DNA of 64,000 nt from Apostichopus japonicus (taxonomy: Eukaryota > Echinodermata > Holothuroidea > Aspidochirotida > Stichopodidae), in contig NC_092571.1 in NCBI RefSeq assembly GCF_037975245.1, positions 20,236,917-20,300,916 on the forward strand, in the 5' to 3' direction. Below are positions 63,370-64,000 of the stretch, in pieces; position 1 is the stretch's first letter; every line of letters starts with the position of its first letter. Position numbers and translations under genes: made by a program. A model generated the notes under the pieces. That model saw only the letters and a list, made by a program, of their open reading frames with translations, ran no database searches and was not told the DNA's origin.

Positions 63370-63839
63370 CAGGGAGGTGATATTTTGGACCTCCCTGAAC
63401 AGTCGCTGTTCATCCTCCAATCAAACGACAGCAAAACTAGCATGAAAAAACGCGCTTGTTTTCAAACGCGGTCAAAGCTGCTTACATGACAACAGGAGGG
63501 TTAATAATGTGACCGCGAATAGCATACGAAATGTATGGCTGACTAATACCAGGGAGTTGCATAACAACTCCCTGCTGATACTATTTACGTTTGAAAGTAA
63601 TAGTATACTCTTACTGAATTAACGTCTGCTTTCTTATTGTTCTTTGTTTTCTTTTCACACGGGGAGGTTGTTTTCTCCTTTGATAATTTTCGCACACGTA
63701 TCAGCGTTTACTATACATTCTCTTACACCCCATTAAGGAAGTATATGAACTGGAAAATTTCCAAAAGGATGGCGATCCTCCTGCGTTAATGTGCTTCCTA
63801 GCCAATTACTAGTTAAATCAGGGAGTTGTAACTCACCTG
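63370..63839. repeat. Three related CAGGGAG palindromes
   Basis: Hairpins at 63370-63397 (CAGGGAGGT ... ACCTCCCTG), 63550-63574 (CAGGGAGTTG, 5-base loop, CAACTCCCTG) and a weaker one at 63819-63839. They may be termini or subterminal repeats of a DNA element, but no target-site duplication was found. Confidence 0.6.
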
Positions 63840-64000
63840 TTAAACAATCTGGCTATAGGTCGGGTCGTGAGCATGAAATGATGGGTTAATGCCTAGAAAG
63901 CCACAGTTTTAGGGTAACATTAACAGCTCATATATATAACACTGCTACCATTATGTGCACATGTATATAACACACTTATCTTATAGTCTGCATATGCCAC

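Overview
The window is nuclear DNA of an invertebrate animal. It has spliced genes with GT-AG introns, many tandem repeats, and numerous non-autonomous DNA transposons. The XRN1 protein reads as a close animal ortholog. The other gene combines death-fold and SH3/SH2 domains, which would suit an invertebrate deuterostome such as an echinoderm, but the species is a guess.

Layout. (1) 3.55-7.51 kb, minus strand: a five-exon gene whose exon phases all agree. It predicts a 592-residue adaptor with the domain order coiled coil, death effector domain (DED), death domain (DD), SH3, SH3, SH2, i.e. a FADD-like core joined to an Nck/Csk-like phosphotyrosine module. (2) 5.6-12.0 kb: a cluster of hAT-type non-autonomous transposons with 8-bp target-site duplications, some nested, two of them in introns of the adaptor gene. 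(3) 14.43-48.05 kb, minus strand: a complete 34-exon XRN1 gene (5'-3' exoribonuclease 1, about 2186 residues) with all phases matching from the MGVPKFYRW start to the LAINFGG end. (4) 48-64 kb: upstream and intergenic DNA without recognisable genes. It holds a nested hAT element, a TA-flanked MITE with long inverted repeats, and very long perfect microsatellites (ATG x 99, GTAT x about 117, long AT tracts).

The two genes act in unrelated pathways (cytoplasmic mRNA decay versus predicted death-fold/phosphotyrosine signalling) and nothing suggests co-regulation. The most striking pattern lies inside XRN1. At least six introns (5, 13, 19, 23, 28, 32) carry tandem repeats whose unit contains a copy of the neighbouring exon-intron junction, including a few or many exon codons and the splice site itself. 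A separate intron (31) holds a decayed copy of its upstream exon. The array in intron 23 has a three-unit higher-order structure.

All domain and family calls come from reading translated sequence by eye. No database search was possible.
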